Below, piece after piece: positions 1 to 10,337 of a DNA stretch of 64,000 nucleotides. Where the stretch lies: positions 124,001 through 188,000 of the forward strand of contig NZ_SMOK01000005.1 of the NCBI RefSeq assembly GCF_004353925.1, read 5' to 3'. The DNA is from Pseudomonas sp. H9 (GTDB lineage Bacteria; Pseudomonadota; Gammaproteobacteria; Pseudomonadales; Pseudomonadaceae). The notes beneath the pieces are model-generated. The model saw only the letters and a program-made list of their open reading frames with translations, was not told the origin of the DNA and searched no databases. Numbering within the stretch: position 1 is the first letter of the stretch; every line of letters begins with the position of its first letter. A program made the position numbers and the translations under genes.

Positions 1-827
1 ACGCGCCGGCAGCCGAGCCGGAGCCAGCGCCAGAACCGACACCTGAACCAGAGCTGACGCCAGAGCCGGTTTTGGAGGCACCAGCAGAACCCGAACCACT
101 CGCCAAGCTGGAGCCTGTGGTCGAGGACGATCTGGACAGCGCCTTCGACCTCAGCCTGGAAGATGACCTGCAGGGGCTGGATCTGAATGAGCCATTGCAA
201 CTCGGTGAGTCTGCGCCGGAAATTCAGGTCGAGGCTGCCCCTGAGCCCGAACCTGAGGTTTCGGTCACTGAACTGGAGCTCGACGCACCTCAGGCGCCAT
301 TGGATGAGCCTGCACCGGTCACGCTCGACGACTTGTCTGATTTCGACCTGGATGTTGCCAGTGATCAAACCGCCGAGTTGCCAACACTCGAACCGGTGGA
401 TATCGCTGCCGAACTGGCTGCTTTCGATGAGACGATGCCGGAATTCGACCCGTTGAGCGAACTGGACTTGCCTGAAGACTTCGACCTGTCGTTGTCGCTT
501 GAAGACGATTCCGATGCGGCCAAGAGCTTCGCCTCCGAGCTGGATGACGTCAATGCCGAGCTCGACAAGTTGTCGCAAAGCCTGGAGCAGCCTTCGATCG
601 AGCCACATTTCACAGCCGAAGATGCTATGCGCGACGATTTGGGCGACGACCTGGAGTTTGACTACCTGGGCGGTGCTGACGAATCGGCGACCAAGCTTGA
701 CCTGGCTCGTGCCTACATCGACATGGGCGACCACGACGGTGCCCGCGACATTCTCGATGAAGTGCGCAAAGAGGGCAGTGATGCCCAGAAGCAGGAAGCT
801 GAAGAGATGCTTTCGCGACTGGTCTGA
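1..827 (+). CDS. fimV: FimV, C-terminal part (5' end outside window)
   Basis: The open frame runs in from the left edge (first whole codon at base 3) and ends with TGA at 825-827. The visible part starts with a Pro/Glu-rich, strongly acidic linker. It ends in a short TPR-like C-terminal domain (about 60 residues, with LDLARAYIDMGDHDGARDIL) typical of FimV. In Pseudomonas FimV is a peptidoglycan-binding inner-membrane hub protein needed for type IV pilus/type II secretion assembly and twitching; the LysM and membrane parts would lie upstream of this window. Position directly before truA matches the usual Pseudomonas gene order. The identity rests on this C-terminal motif plus synteny. Confidence 0.88.
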   Translation, partial: APAAEPEPAPEPTPEPELTPEPVLEAPAEPEPLAKLEPVVEDDLDSAFDLSLEDDLQGLDLNEPLQLGESAPEIQVEAAPEPEPEVSVTELELDAPQAPLDEPAPVTLDDLSDFDLDVASDQTAELPTLEPVDIAAELAAFDETMPEFDPLSELDLPEDFDLSLSLEDDSDAAKSFASELDDVNAELDKLSQSLEQPSIEPHFTAEDAMRDDLGDDLEFDYLGGADESATKLDLARAYIDMGDHDGARDILDEVRKEGSDAQKQEAEEMLSRLV

Positions 828-846
828 AGCCTGCCCCAGTACGTCC

Positions 847-871
847 AACGGCAGCCCTGGTGGCTGCCGTT
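847..871 (+). terminator. Stem-loop after fimV
   Basis: A perfect 10-bp inverted repeat (AACGGCAGCC / GGCTGCCGTT) with a 5-nt loop lies 20 bp after the fimV stop. No clean T-run follows, so termination may be partial or the hairpin may only protect the 3' end. A perfect TATAAT lies at 877-882 and could serve truA, but no convincing -35 box is visible. Confidence 0.5.
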
Positions 872-917
872 GTCGTTATAATTCCCGCCATCTGCTTAAT
901 CTACAGGCTGTATTTTC

Positions 918-1793
918 TTGGAAATCATTGATAACACGGCGGCCGAGTCGGCAGCCGACGGCTTCTTCCGCATCGCCTTGGGCGTCGAATACAAAGGTTC
1001 GCGTTACCGTGGTTGGCAGCGTCAGGCCGATGGCGTGTTGAGTGTTCAGCAAACCCTCGAAGAGGCGCTGTCCAAAGTCGCCGATTCACCGGTGTCGCTA
1101 CTGTGCGCCGGGCGTACTGACGCCGGGGTGCATGCGTGCGGTCAAGTGGTGCATTTCGACACCCAGGCAGTGCGCAGCATGAAAGCCTGGACCATGGGCG
1201 CCAATATCAATCTGCCGCACGACATCAGCGTCGCTTGGGCCAAAGAGATGCCGGCGCATTTTCATGCCCGCTTCAAGGCCATTGCCCGGCGTTATCGCTA
1301 CGTGATCTACAACGACCAGATCCGTCCTGCGCATCTGGGCCAGGAAGTGACCTGGAATCATCGCCCGCTGGATGTCGAGCGCATGGCCCTGGCCGCCGAG
1401 TACCTGGTCGGTACTCATGACTTCAGCGCCTTTCGCGCGGGTCAATGCCAGGCCAAATCACCGATCAAGAACATTCATCATCTGCGCGTCACCCGTCACG
1501 GCAAGATGATCGTACTGGATATCCGCGCCAGTGCCTTCCTGCACCATATGGTGCGCAACATTGCCGGGGTATTGATGACCATTGGCGCAGGCGAGCGCCC
1601 GGTAGAGTGGGCCAGGGAAGTGCTGGAAAGCCGTGAGCGGCGCACTGGCGGCGTCACTGCCCATCCTTTCGGCCTGTACCTGGTGCAGGTGGAGTACCAC
1701 GACGAGTTCGCCTTGCCTGAGCGTTATATCGGCCCGCACTTTCTCACCGGTTACGAGTCGCTGGCGGCTGACGGCCCAGACGTCATTTGCTAA
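918..1793 (+). CDS. truA: tRNA pseudouridine(38-40) synthase TruA
   Basis: 291 aa if the TTG at 918 is the start; no ATG near the N-terminus gives a full-length enzyme. TruA isomerises U38-U40 in the anticodon arm of many tRNAs. The catalytic loop [11 protein letters not shown] is present, with Asp68 as the nucleophile, and the [15 protein letters not shown]-terminal strand is typical. Length is slightly over the usual 260-280 aa because of an N-terminal extension of about 17 residues. The downstream trpF starts 38 bp later, and the gene belongs to the conserved truA-trpF-accD-folC-dedD-cvpA-purF series. Confidence 0.95.
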   Translation: MEIIDNTAAESAADGFFRIALGVEYKGSRYRGWQRQADGVLSVQQTLEEALSKVADSPVSLLCAGRTDAGVHACGQVVHFDTQAVRSMKAWTMGANINLPHDISVAWAKEMPAHFHARFKAIARRYRYVIYNDQIRPAHLGQEVTWNHRPLDVERMALAAEYLVGTHDFSAFRAGQCQAKSPIKNIHHLRVTRHGKMIVLDIRASAFLHHMVRNIAGVLMTIGAGERPVEWAREVLESRERRTGGVTAHPFGLYLVQVEYHDEFALPERYIGPHFLTGYESLAADGPDVIC

Positions 1794-1831
1794 CATCCGA
1801 AACTTTCCGGATCAGCCGAGGTTCACGCTTC

Positions 1832-2452
1832 ATGAGCGCCGTTCGCAGCAAAATCTGTGGTATTACCCGCATTGAAGACGCGCTGGCGGCGGCTGAGGCG
1901 GGCGCCGACGCCATTGGCCTGGTGTTCTATGCCAAGAGCCCGCGGGCGGTTGATGTGCAGCAGGCGCGGGCAATCATTGGTGCGTTGCCGCCGTTTGTGA
2001 CTACGGTAGGGTTGTTCGTCAATGCCAGTCGCTGCGAGCTCACTGAGATCCTTGAAGCGGTACCGTTGGACCTGCTGCAATTCCACGGCGATGAAACCCC
2101 GGCTGATTGTGCCGGTCATAACAGGCCGTGGATCAAGGCATTGCGGGTGCGTCCTGGTGATGATCTGGAGGCCGCTTGCAAACTGTACAGCGGGGCCAGC
2201 GGAATTCTCCTGGATACCTATGTGGCCGGCGTGCCAGGTGGTACCGGTGAGGCTTTCGACTGGTCACTGGTGCCCGAAAAGCTGAGCAAACCGATCATTC
2301 TGGCGGGGGGGCTGTCTGCGGATAACGTGGCAGCGGCGATTGCTCAGGTGCGGCCATATGCCGTAGACGTCAGCGGCGGTGTTGAGCAAGCCAAGGGTAT
2401 CAAGGATGCCGCGCGGATCGAAGCCTTTATCCAAGCGGTCAAGCTCGCGTGA
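1832..2452 (+). CDS. trpF: Phosphoribosylanthranilate isomerase TrpF
   Basis: 206 aa from the ATG at 1832; an in-frame TTG at 1787 would add 15 residues not typical of the family. It catalyses the Amadori rearrangement of phosphoribosylanthranilate in tryptophan synthesis, as a cytosolic TIM barrel. The N-terminal KICGITR motif carries the catalytic Cys9, GILLDTYV carries the acidic partner, and the phosphate loop VDVSGGVE is near the C-terminus. As in other pseudomonads, trpF is separated from the other trp genes and sits by truA and accD. Confidence 0.96.
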   Translation: MSAVRSKICGITRIEDALAAAEAGADAIGLVFYAKSPRAVDVQQARAIIGALPPFVTTVGLFVNASRCELTEILEAVPLDLLQFHGDETPADCAGHNRPWIKALRVRPGDDLEAACKLYSGASGILLDTYVAGVPGGTGEAFDWSLVPEKLSKPIILAGGLSADNVAAAIAQVRPYAVDVSGGVEQAKGIKDAARIEAFIQAVKLA

Positions 2453-2733
2453 GACCGTCTGTGGTTGTCGATGTGACGGCTGGCCGCGCGCCATCGTCCA
2501 TAGCTTTCGCAGCCCGTTGCTGCCGGATCGCGCCTGTGGGCCGGTCGAAATTACCGGGTGACGCCCTGGGCGTTGCCTGTACAGGTTGACGATGGAGCGG
2601 TATCGGGGCACCTCGCAGTACGTGGGGCGCCGGAGCCGGTCCATCATCGCGACATACATGAATTGAGCTCAAGGGCATACGTGCGAACCTGGCAGCCAAA
2701 GCCTGCCGGTCGCCGTTACTGGAGAAAGAAAGC
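2453..2733 (+). other. trpF-accD intergenic region
   Basis: 281 bp with no supported gene on either strand. The last bases before accD (2720-2730, rich in GGAGAAAGAAAG) give a strong ribosome binding site. I saw no clear terminator for trpF and no confident promoter, although accD plausibly has its own promoter here. Confidence 0.5.
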
Positions 2734-3654
2734 ATGAGCAACTGGTTAGTAGACAAACTGATCCCTTCGATCATGCGTTCCGAGGTGAAGAAGAGTTCGG
2801 TACCTGAAGGGCTGTGGCACAAGTGCCCGTCCTGCGAAGCCGTACTGTATCGTCCGGAGCTGGAAAAGACCCTGGATGTCTGCCCTAAGTGCAACCATCA
2901 CATGCGTATCGGTGCGCGTGCGCGCATCGACATGTTCCTCGATGCTGACGGCCGTGCCGAACTGGGCGCTGACCTGGAACCGGTCGATCGCCTGAAGTTC
3001 CGTGATGGCAAGAAGTACAAGGACCGCCTGGCCGGCGCGCAGAAGCAGACCGGCGAAAAAGACGCCCTGGTTTCCATGAGCGGTACCCTGTTGGGCATGC
3101 CGATCGTGGTCAGTGCCTTCGAATTCTCGTTCATGGGTGGTTCGATGGGAGCCATCGTTGGTGAGCGCTTCGTTCGTGCTGCCAACTATGCCCTGGAAAA
3201 CCGTTGCCCAATGGTCTGCTTCTCGGCCTCCGGCGGCGCCCGTATGCAGGAAGCGCTGATTTCGCTGATGCAGATGGCCAAGACCTCGGCGGTGCTGGCG
3301 CGTCTGCGCGAAGAAGGCATCCCGTTCATTTCGGTGCTGACCGACCCGGTCTACGGCGGTGTTTCGGCGAGTCTGGCGATGCTGGGCGACGTTATCGTCG
3401 GTGAGCCAAAGGCCTTGATCGGCTTCGCCGGTCCACGCGTGATCGAGCAGACCGTGCGTGAAAAACTGCCGGAAGGCTTCCAGCGCAGCGAGTTCCTCCT
3501 TGAGCACGGCGCGATCGACTTGATCATCCCGCGTCAGGAGTTGCGTCAACGCCTGGGCAGCCTGCTGGCACAAATGATGGGCCTGCCGACGCCGAAGTTC
3601 GTCGCCCCTGTCGTTGAGCCGATCGTCGTTCCGCCGGCGCCTGCTACCGTATGA
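2734..3654 (+). CDS. accD: Acetyl-CoA carboxylase carboxyltransferase subunit beta
   Basis: 306 aa, normal for AccD. With AccA it moves the carboxyl group from biotin on AccB to acetyl-CoA, giving malonyl-CoA, the committed step of fatty-acid synthesis. The N-terminal four-cysteine zinc ribbon is intact (Cys31, Cys34, Cys50, Cys53). It is followed by the crotonase-fold carboxyltransferase domain with [10 protein letters not shown] and [11 protein letters not shown]. The stop overlaps the folC start (ATGA), so the two are translationally coupled. Confidence 0.98.
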   Translation: MSNWLVDKLIPSIMRSEVKKSSVPEGLWHKCPSCEAVLYRPELEKTLDVCPKCNHHMRIGARARIDMFLDADGRAELGADLEPVDRLKFRDGKKYKDRLAGAQKQTGEKDALVSMSGTLLGMPIVVSAFEFSFMGGSMGAIVGERFVRAANYALENRCPMVCFSASGGARMQEALISLMQMAKTSAVLARLREEGIPFISVLTDPVYGGVSASLAMLGDVIVGEPKALIGFAGPRVIEQTVREKLPEGFQRSEFLLEHGAIDLIIPRQELRQRLGSLLAQMMGLPTPKFVAPVVEPIVVPPAPATV

Positions 3655-4958
3655 CCCAACGTACCCTTGGCGACTGGCTCGCCTATCTCGAGCAGTTGCA
3701 TCCCTCGGCCATCGACATGGGCTTGGCGCGTTCGCAACAGGTTGCGGCCAGGCTCGGGCTGGACAAGCCAGCGCCACGGGTAATTACCGTGACTGGCACC
3801 AATGGCAAAGGCTCTACCTGCGCCTTTGTGGCTGCGCTGCTGCGTGCCCAGGGGCTCAAAGTCGGGGTCTACAGCTCGCCGCACCTGCTGCGTTACAACG
3901 AACGGGTGCAAATCAACGGCAAAGAGGCCGACGACCAGCAGTTGTGCGAGGCGTTTGCCGCTGTTGAAGCTGCCCGTGGCGACATTTCCCTGACGTACTT
4001 CGAGGCCGGTACCCTGGCCGCCTTCTGGCTGTTCAAGCGCTCGGCGCTGGATGCCGTAGTGCTTGAGGTCGGCTTGGGTGGGCGCCTGGATACGGTCAAT
4101 ATCGTCGATGCCGATATGGCGCTGGTGACCAGTATCGGCGTAGATCACGCCGACTATCTGGGTGATACCCGTGAATCGGTAGCCTTCGAAAAAGCCGGGA
4201 TCTTTCGTCAGGGCAAACCGGCGTTGTGCGGTGACCTGAATCCGCCGCAACCGCTGCTGGACAAGGCGCGAGAGCTGAACTGCCCATTCCTGCTGCGCGG
4301 CCGAGATTTCGACCTGGCCAGCACTGAGCAATTCTGGCAGTGGCGGGGCGTGGACAGCCGTGGCCAGCAGGTCGAGCTGCATAACCTGCCGCTGCTCGAT
4401 TTGCCGATGGAAAACGCCGCCCTGGCGCTACAGGCCTACCTGTTGATGGATTTGCCGTGGGACGCCGAGCAGATTGCTGGCGTCTTGCGCAGCACGCGTA
4501 TGGTCGGTCGCCTGGATCGTCGGACGTTTCGCTGGCAGGGCAAGGCGTTGACTATCCTCATGGATGTCGGCCACAACCCGCACGCTGCCGAGTATCTGGC
4601 GCAGCGCTTGGCTGCTCGGCCGGTAGCGGGCAGGCGTCTGGCCGTGTTTGGCCTGTTGGCTGATAAAGACCTGGCAGGGGTCGTACAGCCGTTGTTGGGT
4701 GCCGTCCAAGGCTGGGCGGTTGCACCGCTGGATACGGCGCGCAGTCGCCCTGCAGGTGAACTTGAGGTAGCCCTGGCTAACCTCGGCGCTGCCGTGACGT
4801 CTTATGCCAGTGTCGCTGAGGCCCTGGATGGGCAATGTGCGCTGGCAACGGCGGATGATGAAATCCTGCTGTTCGGATCGTTTTTCTGTGTCGGCGAAGC
4901 CCTGCAGTGGCTGGATCGGCAAGCCATGGAGGAAAGGGCAAATGGCATTGCTGGATAA
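3651..4958 (+). CDS. folC: Bifunctional folylpolyglutamate/dihydrofolate synthase
   Basis: 435 aa. It adds glutamate to dihydropteroate and to folates using ATP. The Mur-ligase P-loop TGTNGKGST is at residues 48-56, and [12 protein letters not shown] and [14 protein letters not shown] mark the central and C-terminal Mur-ligase domains. The start overlaps accD by 4 nt and the end overlaps dedD by 17 nt, indicating one operon. This is the same order as the E. coli accD-folC-dedD-cvpA-purF series. Confidence 0.97.
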   Translation: MTQRTLGDWLAYLEQLHPSAIDMGLARSQQVAARLGLDKPAPRVITVTGTNGKGSTCAFVAALLRAQGLKVGVYSSPHLLRYNERVQINGKEADDQQLCEAFAAVEAARGDISLTYFEAGTLAAFWLFKRSALDAVVLEVGLGGRLDTVNIVDADMALVTSIGVDHADYLGDTRESVAFEKAGIFRQGKPALCGDLNPPQPLLDKARELNCPFLLRGRDFDLASTEQFWQWRGVDSRGQQVELHNLPLLDLPMENAALALQAYLLMDLPWDAEQIAGVLRSTRMVGRLDRRTFRWQGKALTILMDVGHNPHAAEYLAQRLAARPVAGRRLAVFGLLADKDLAGVVQPLLGAVQGWAVAPLDTARSRPAGELEVALANLGAAVTSYASVAEALDGQCALATADDEILLFGSFFCVGEALQWLDRQAMEERANGIAG

Positions 4959-5631
4959 AGTGGTCAAGCAACGCATGGTCGGGGCGCTGGTGCTGGTGGC
5001 GCTGGCCGTGATCTTCTTGCCAATGCTGTTTTCGCGTGAAGACGAGATGCGTCAGGTGCGCGTCGAGGCTCCCGAAGCCCCGGCTGCGCCAGTGATGCCG
5101 CAAGTGCAGGTTGAGCCTGTAGCGGTGCCTGAGCCACAGGTATTGCCGGAGGAAAATCCGGTGATCGTCGATGAATCCACGGCCCCGGTCCAGGCGCCGA
5201 GTACGCCGATCGCCCCCGCACCTGCTGCGCTGCCGGTTCCTGTGCCATCCCCGACACCTGCACCTACGGTTGCAGCCAAGCCTGTCACGCCGCCTCCAGC
5301 AGCCAAGCCAGAGGCTAAACCAGAGGTCAAGCCTGCACCTGCGGTGGCCAGTGCAGCTAAACCAGCGGCGGGTAAGATCGATGCCAATGGCCTGCCGGTC
5401 AGCTGGTCGGTGCAATTGGCCAGTCTGTCCAACCGGGCTGGTGCCGAGAATCTGCAGAAAACCCTGCGCAGTCAGGGCTACAACGCCTATATCCGCTCCG
5501 CCGGGGGGATGAATCGGGTGTATGTCGGGCCGTTGATCGAGCGGGCCGAAGCCGAGCGCCTTCGTGATGTGATCAGCCGCCAGCAGAAGCTGAACGGCAT
5601 TATCGTGCGCTTCCAGCCCGAGCGCAGTTGA
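4942..5631 (+). CDS. dedD: SPOR-domain cell-division protein DedD
   Basis: 229 aa from the ATG at 4942, which has a GGAGGA ribosome site just upstream. A short cytoplasmic N-terminus is followed by one membrane segment (about residues 11-29). Next comes a long Pro/Ala/Glu/Lys-rich periplasmic linker, then a C-terminal SPOR domain (about 150-225, beginning SWSVQLASL) that binds denuded septal peptidoglycan. DedD assists constriction together with FtsN-type SPOR proteins. It overlaps the folC end and is followed by a hairpin. Confidence 0.93.
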   Translation: MALLDKVVKQRMVGALVLVALAVIFLPMLFSREDEMRQVRVEAPEAPAAPVMPQVQVEPVAVPEPQVLPEENPVIVDESTAPVQAPSTPIAPAPAALPVPVPSPTPAPTVAAKPVTPPPAAKPEAKPEVKPAPAVASAAKPAAGKIDANGLPVSWSVQLASLSNRAGAENLQKTLRSQGYNAYIRSAGGMNRVYVGPLIERAEAERLRDVISRQQKLNGIIVRFQPERS

Positions 5632-5637
5632 GGGATC

Positions 5638-5661
5638 GTCGCCCGGCCAGCGTCGGGCGAC
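5638..5661 (+). terminator. Stem-loop between dedD and cvpA
   Basis: A perfect 8-bp inverted repeat (GTCGCCCG / CGGGCGAC) with an 8-nt loop lies 6 bp after the dedD stop. It lacks a T-run, so it may attenuate rather than fully stop transcription into cvpA-purF. Confidence 0.45.
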
Positions 5662-5671
5662 AAATCACTGC

Positions 5672-5700
5672 TTACCGACAGCCCGATGCTCTGGTAAAAT
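5672..5700 (+). promoter_or_regulatory. Candidate sigma-70 promoter for cvpA-purF
   Basis: TTACCG at 5672-5677 and TAAAAT at 5695-5700 are separated by exactly 17 bp, about 30 bp upstream of the cvpA GTG. The -10 box matches 5/6 of the consensus and the -35 box 3/6. A PurR operator of the E. coli type was not recognised. Confidence 0.5.
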
Positions 5701-5730
5701 GCGCCGCCTTATCCGTTTGCAGGCAACACT

Positions 5731-6285
5731 GTGGCATTTACCTGGGTCGACTGGGCGATTTTCGCAATCGTCGCCGTTTCTTCGCTGATCAGTCTCAAGC
5801 GCGGCTTTGTCAAAGAGGCCTTGTCGCTGCTTACCTGGATCATTGCCGGTGCGGTGGCCTGGATGTTCGGTGGTTCGCTGTCGCAGTACCTGGAGTCCTA
5901 TATCCAGACGCCTTCGGCCCGGGTCATCGCGGGATGCGCCATTCTTTTCGTCGCCACCCTGCTGGTGGGGGCCATGATCAACTTTCTCATCGGCGAGCTG
6001 ATTCGCGTGACCGGGCTTTCCGGGACCGACCGCTTCCTGGGCATGGCCTTCGGTGCCGCGCGCGGGGCCTTGCTGGTGGTAGTGGCTGTCGGGCTGCTGA
6101 GCCTGGGGCCGGTACAACAAGATCAGTGGTGGCAGGAATCGCGCCTGATACCACAATTTCTATTGGTGGCTGATTGGTCGAAAAACCTCATTCTGGGGTT
6201 CACCAGTCAGTGGCTAGCCAGCGGAATCAGCGCACCGGCTGATCTCCCGTTCAAGGATCAGCTTCTGGGGCCAAAAACGCCTTGA
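5731..6285 (+). CDS. cvpA: CvpA family membrane protein
   Basis: 184 aa from the GTG at 5731 (MAFTWVDW). About four hydrophobic segments, and the conserved start VDWAIFAIVAVSSLISLKRG, identify a CvpA (colicin V production) protein. The molecular function is unknown; in E. coli it is linked to colicin V export and envelope stress and precedes purF, as here. The C-terminus is a short cytoplasmic tail. There is 41 bp to purF, so co-transcription is likely. Confidence 0.94.
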   Translation: MAFTWVDWAIFAIVAVSSLISLKRGFVKEALSLLTWIIAGAVAWMFGGSLSQYLESYIQTPSARVIAGCAILFVATLLVGAMINFLIGELIRVTGLSGTDRFLGMAFGAARGALLVVVAVGLLSLGPVQQDQWWQESRLIPQFLLVADWSKNLILGFTSQWLASGISAPADLPFKDQLLGPKTP

Positions 6286-6326
6286 AAGCTGCTCAGTCCA
6301 GTTTCATTAAGTAGGGGTTGCGTCGC

Positions 6327-7832
6327 ATGTGTGGCATCGTCGGTATCGTCGGTAAGTCGAACGTCAATCAGGCGCTGTATGACGCGCTAACCGTCCTCCA
6401 GCACCGCGGCCAGGACGCTGCCGGTATTGTGACCAGCCATGATGGCCGGTTATTCCTGCGCAAGGACAACGGCCTGGTGCGTGATGTGTTCCAGCAGCGC
6501 CATATGCAGCGCCTGGTAGGGCACATGGGCATTGGCCATGTGCGTTACCCGACTGCGGGCAGCTCGACCTCGGCCGAGGCTCAGCCGTTCTACGTCAACT
6601 CGCCGTATGGCATTACCTTGGCTCACAACGGCAACCTGACCAACGTTGAGCAGTTGGCCAAGGAGATCTACGAGTCCGACCTGCGCCACGTCAACACCAG
6701 CTCCGACTCCGAAGTGCTGCTGAACGTCTTCGCTCACGAGCTGGCCGTACGCGGCAAGCTGCAACCTACCGAAGAAGACGTGTTCGCTGCAGTCACCGAT
6801 GTGCACAACCGTTGCGTCGGTGGCTACGCGGTCGTGGCCATGATCACCGGCTACGGCATCGTCGGTTTCCGCGACCCGCACGGCATCCGCCCGATCGTGT
6901 TCGGCCAGCGTCACACCGACGAAGGCGTCGAGTACATGATCGCCTCCGAAAGCGTTTCCCTGGACGTGCTCGGTTTCACCCTGATCCGCGACCTGGCACC
7001 GGGTGAAGCGGTGTACATCACCGAAGAAGGCAAGCTGCATACCCGTCAGTGCGCGACCAACCCGCAACTGTCGCCGTGCATCTTCGAGCACGTTTACCTG
7101 GCGCGTCCTGACTCGATCATCGACGGCGTTTCGGTGTACAAGGCGCGTCTGCGCATGGGCGAGAAACTGGCTGAGAAGATCCAGCGCGAGCGTCCGGATC
7201 ACGACATTGACGTGGTTATCCCGATTCCTGACACCAGCCGCACCGCGGCGCTGGAACTGGCCAACCACCTGGGCGTCAAGTTCCGTGAAGGCTTCGTCAA
7301 GAACCGTTACATCGGCCGTACCTTCATCATGCCCGGCCAGGCGGCTCGCAAGAAGTCGGTGCGCCAGAAGCTCAACGCCATCGAGCTGGAATTCCGTGGC
7401 AAGAACGTGATGCTGGTCGATGACTCCATCGTCCGTGGCACCACCTGCAAGCAGATCATCCAAATGGCCCGCGAAGCTGGGGCCAAGAACGTCTACTTCT
7501 GCTCCGCGGCCCCGGCGGTGCGCTTCCCTAACGTCTACGGCATCGACATGCCGAGCGCTCATGAACTGATCGCCCACAACCGCAGCACCGAAGATGTCGC
7601 CGAGCTGATCGGCGCCGACTGGCTGGTCTATCAGGACCTGCCGGACCTGATCGAGGCTGTTGGTGGCGGCAAGATCAAGATCGAGCAATTCGACTGCGCA
7701 GTGTTCGACGGCAACTACGTGACCGGTGACATCGACGAGGCCTACCTGAACAAGATCGAGCAGGCGCGTAACGACGCCTCCAAGGTCAAGAATCAGGCGG
7801 TCAGCGCGATTATCGACCTCTACAACAATTGA
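6327..7832 (+). CDS. purF: Amidophosphoribosyltransferase
   Basis: 501 aa from the ATG at 6327; an upstream in-frame TTG is rejected because Cys must follow Met. It makes 5-phosphoribosylamine from PRPP and glutamine, the first committed purine step. The N-terminal nucleophile (class II) glutamine amidotransferase begins MCGIVGIVG, with Cys2 becoming the catalytic N-terminus after Met removal and no propeptide. The PRPP-binding loop [13 protein letters not shown] is at about residues 360-373. metZ follows 15 bp later. Confidence 0.98.
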   Translation: MCGIVGIVGKSNVNQALYDALTVLQHRGQDAAGIVTSHDGRLFLRKDNGLVRDVFQQRHMQRLVGHMGIGHVRYPTAGSSTSAEAQPFYVNSPYGITLAHNGNLTNVEQLAKEIYESDLRHVNTSSDSEVLLNVFAHELAVRGKLQPTEEDVFAAVTDVHNRCVGGYAVVAMITGYGIVGFRDPHGIRPIVFGQRHTDEGVEYMIASESVSLDVLGFTLIRDLAPGEAVYITEEGKLHTRQCATNPQLSPCIFEHVYLARPDSIIDGVSVYKARLRMGEKLAEKIQRERPDHDIDVVIPIPDTSRTAALELANHLGVKFREGFVKNRYIGRTFIMPGQAARKKSVRQKLNAIELEFRGKNVMLVDDSIVRGTTCKQIIQMAREAGAKNVYFCSAAPAVRFPNVYGIDMPSAHELIAHNRSTEDVAELIGADWLVYQDLPDLIEAVGGGKIKIEQFDCAVFDGNYVTGDIDEAYLNKIEQARNDASKVKNQAVSAIIDLYNN

Positions 7833-7847
7833 TTTAGGAGCAGCGGC

Positions 7848-9059
7848 ATGACACAGGAATGGGATGCCGGGCGCCTGGACAGCGACCTCGACGGGGTCGC
7901 TTTCGATACGCTGGCGGTACGCGCCGGCCAACACCGCACGCCGGAAGGTGAGCACAGCGATCCGCTGTTCTTCACCTCCAGCTATGTGTTCCGTACAGCG
8001 GCTGATGCCGCTGCACGGTTCGCCGGTGAAGTTCCAGGCAACGTCTATTCGCGTTACACCAACCCGACCGTACGTGCTTTCGAAGAGCGCATCGCCGCCC
8101 TGGAAGGCGCTGAGCAGGCCGTGGCGACGTCCACGGGTATGTCGGCAATTCTGTCCACCGTGATGGCCCTGTGCAGCGCTGGCGACCATGTCCTGGTCTC
8201 CCAGAGCGTGTTTGGCTCGACCATCAGCTTGTTCGAGAAGTACTTCAAGCGCTTCGGTGTGCAGGTCGACTACGTGCCCCTGGCTGATTTGGCCGGCTGG
8301 CAGCAGGCGATCAAGGTCAACACCAAGCTGCTGTTCGTCGAGTCGCCGTCCAACCCGCTGGCTGAATTGGTGGACATTGCGGCGCTGGCCGAGATTGCCC
8401 ACGCCAAGGGCGCCCAGTTGGTGGTCGACAACTGCTTCAGCACCCCGGCCCTGCAGCAACCGCTGAAGCTGGGTGCCGATATCGTTGTGCACTCCGCCAC
8501 CAAGTTCATTGACGGTCAAGGCCGTTGCATGGGCGGGGTGGTTGCCGGGCGCAGCGAGCAAATGAAAGAGGTGGTGGGCTTCTTGCGCACTGCCGGGCCG
8601 TCGCTGAGCCCCTTCAACGCCTGGATCTTCCTTAAAGGTCTGGAGACGCTCAACTTGCGTATGCGCGCCCATTGCGCCAATGCGCAGGCCCTGGCTGAGT
8701 GGCTGGAGCAGCAAGAGGGCATCGAGAAGGTGCATTACGCGGGGCTGCCGAGCCACCCGCAGCACGCCTTGGCGAAAAGCCAGATGAGCGGCTTCGGTGC
8801 TGTGGTGAGCTTTGAGGTCAAGGGCGGTAAAGAGGGCGCCTGGCGCTTCATCGATGCCACGCGCCTGATCTCGATCACCGCCAACCTGGGCGACAGCAAA
8901 ACCACCATCACTCATCCGGGCACCACCTCGCACGGCCGTCTGTCGCCGCAAGAGCGTGAGGCTGCCGGTATTCGCGACAGCCTCATCCGGGTGGCAGTAG
9001 GCCTGGAAGACGTCGCTGACCTCAAGGCCGACCTGGCCCGCGGCCTGGCGGCGCTGTGA
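7848..9059 (+). CDS. metZ: O-succinylhomoserine sulfhydrylase
   Basis: 403 aa PLP enzyme of the Cys/Met metabolism family. It makes homocysteine directly from O-succinylhomoserine and sulfide, the direct sulfhydrylation route used by Pseudomonas. The PLP lysine is Lys219 in [11 protein letters not shown], and the substrate/cofactor loop YSRYTNPT is present near residue 65. Assignment to MetZ rather than MetB/MetC rests on the purF-metZ synteny of pseudomonads and overall sequence. The stop overlaps the next gene (GTGA). Confidence 0.93.
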   Translation: MTQEWDAGRLDSDLDGVAFDTLAVRAGQHRTPEGEHSDPLFFTSSYVFRTAADAAARFAGEVPGNVYSRYTNPTVRAFEERIAALEGAEQAVATSTGMSAILSTVMALCSAGDHVLVSQSVFGSTISLFEKYFKRFGVQVDYVPLADLAGWQQAIKVNTKLLFVESPSNPLAELVDIAALAEIAHAKGAQLVVDNCFSTPALQQPLKLGADIVVHSATKFIDGQGRCMGGVVAGRSEQMKEVVGFLRTAGPSLSPFNAWIFLKGLETLNLRMRAHCANAQALAEWLEQQEGIEKVHYAGLPSHPQHALAKSQMSGFGAVVSFEVKGGKEGAWRFIDATRLISITANLGDSKTTITHPGTTSHGRLSPQEREAAGIRDSLIRVAVGLEDVADLKADLARGLAAL

Positions 9060-9829
9060 TCGACTGGTCGGTGGGCGACAACAGCCATAATGGCCGCGTC
9101 GCCCTGGTGACCGGTGCAGCCCGCGGGATCGGCCTGGGCATAGCTGGCTGGCTGATCGCCGAGGGCTGGCAAGTGGTGCTCACCGATCTGGACCGCGCGC
9201 GCGGCGCCAAGGCGGCCAAAGTGCTGGGTGACAATGCCTGGTTCATCGCCATGGACGTTGCCGATGAAGCTCAGGTCAAGACCGGAGTGGCCGAAGTGCT
9301 GGGGCAATTCGGTCGCCTCGATGCGCTGGTGTGCAATGCTGCTGTGGCTGATCCGCACAACTCGACCCTTGAGTCCTTGAGCCTTGCCCATTGGAACCGG
9401 GTGCTGGCGGTCAACCTCAGTGGGCCGATGTTGCTGGCCAAGCACTGTGCGCCGTATCTGCGCGCCCACGGTGGCGCCATCGTCAACCTGGCGTCTACCC
9501 GTGCGACCCAATCAGAACCCGACTCAGAGGCCTATGCAGCCAGCAAGGGCGGCCTGTTGGCCCTGACCCATGCTTTGGCGGTGAGCCTTGGGCCGGAGAT
9601 TCGCGTCAATGCGGTGAGCCCGGGCTGGATCGATGCACGGGACCCGTCGCAGCGCCGTGCCGAGCCACTGAGTGAAGCCGACCATGCCCAGCATCCAGCG
9701 GGCAGGGTAGGGACCGTGGAAGACGTAGCGTCCATGGTTGCCTGGCTGCTGTCGCGCAATGCCGGCTTTGTCACCGGGCAGGAGTTCGTGGTCGACGGCG
9801 GCATGACCAAGAAGATGATTTATCGGTAG
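9056..9829 (+). CDS. SDR family oxidoreductase
   Basis: 257 aa from the GTG at 9056, coupled to the metZ stop. It is a classical short-chain dehydrogenase/reductase: nucleotide motif TGAARGIG (Thr19 onward), NNAG-like element CNAAV, and catalytic Ser147, Tyr160 and Lys164 (YAASK). The C-terminal ending ([13 protein letters not shown]) is also typical of the fold. All active-site residues are present, so it should be active, but the substrate cannot be read from sequence. The coupling to metZ is common in Pseudomonas and says little about its role. Confidence 0.9.
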   Translation: MIDWSVGDNSHNGRVALVTGAARGIGLGIAGWLIAEGWQVVLTDLDRARGAKAAKVLGDNAWFIAMDVADEAQVKTGVAEVLGQFGRLDALVCNAAVADPHNSTLESLSLAHWNRVLAVNLSGPMLLAKHCAPYLRAHGGAIVNLASTRATQSEPDSEAYAASKGGLLALTHALAVSLGPEIRVNAVSPGWIDARDPSQRRAEPLSEADHAQHPAGRVGTVEDVASMVAWLLSRNAGFVTGQEFVVDGGMTKKMIYR

Positions 9830-9841
9830 CTTCAAGTTGTA

Positions 9842-9927
9842 AGCTGCAAGCTTCAAGTGGTTCGCGGTGTGCTTTGGATTTTGCTTTTACTTGCCGCTTG
9901 AAGCTCATCCCTTGCAGCTGTTTTTTT
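9842..9927 (+). terminator. Long imperfect hairpin with T-run after the purF-metZ-SDR genes
   Basis: AGCTGCAAGCTTCAAG (9842-9857) pairs with CTTGAAGCT (9897-9905) and TTGCAGCT (9912-9919), leaving a bulge and a loop of about 40 nt. Seven T residues follow at 9921-9927. Its AAGCTTCAAG units match the tandem units found at 55194-55320. Confidence 0.6.
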
Positions 9928-9944
9928 CACTCCCGTGAAAAAAA
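9921..9944. terminator. 10-bp perfect inverted repeat, T-tract to A-tract
   Basis: TTTTTTTCAC, a 4-nt TCCC loop, then GTGAAAAAAA. The arm order would give a short hairpin with T-tracts on either strand. It lies just before the tRNA promoter and may insulate the tRNA genes. Confidence 0.4.
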
Positions 9945-9958
9945 CTTCAACAGGGGTA

Positions 9959-9987
9959 TTGACTTAGGTTCGATACCTGCGTAAATT
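9959..9987 (+). promoter_or_regulatory. Sigma-70 promoter of the tRNA cluster
   Basis: TTGACT (9959-9964), 17-bp spacer, TAAATT (9982-9987). The expected start point (about 9994) lies some 16 bp before tRNA-Val. There is a GC-rich stretch after the -10 box, but I cannot be sure it is a stringent discriminator. Confidence 0.7.
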
Positions 9988-10009
9988 TCGCCACCTCAGC
10001 GAAGCACAC

Positions 10010-10085
10010 GGGTGATTAGCTCAGCCGGGAGAGCATCTGCCTTACAAGCAGAGGGTCGGCGGTTCGATCCCGTCATCACCCACCA
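10010..10085 (+). tRNA. tRNA-Val (anticodon TAC)
   Basis: 76 nt including an encoded CCA (10083-10085). The acceptor arms GGGTGAT/ATCACCC pair perfectly. The anticodon loop CTTACAA reads TAC, and the T-arm GGTTCGATCC is canonical. First gene of a four-tRNA cluster. Confidence 0.97.
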
Positions 10086-10162
10086 CTTCCTGAGATGTTC
10101 CTGGTTCGACACTTTCGCAAGAAGGCGTTACCTGAGAGGAACCGGACGAGAGTCCACACTGC

Positions 10163-10239
10163 GCGGCGGTAGTTCAGTCGGTTAGAATACCGGCCTGTCA
10201 CGCCGGGGGTCGCGGGTTCGAGTCCCGTCCGCCGCGCCA
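10163..10239 (+). tRNA. tRNA-Asp (anticodon GTC), copy 1
   Basis: 77 nt with encoded CCA. Anticodon loop CTGTCAC gives GTC. The acceptor stem is GCGGCGG/CCGCCGC, while the two other copies have A-T instead of G-C at the third pair. The body is otherwise identical to copies 2 and 3. Confidence 0.97.
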
Positions 10240-10337
10240 TTTTTCTCCAGATCGGTTTATGACCGGTTTGAGGTCAGAAGGTAGAAAAGCCTTCAGGCCA
10301 GATCCCAGTTTCAAGCAAGCGAAAGCTTGTACGATAC

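Noticed and set aside
6450..8951. 833-codon open frame on the minus strand opposite purF and metZ
   Set aside because: Shadow of two certain genes in a high-GC genome; no recognisable protein features and it crosses the purF-metZ border.
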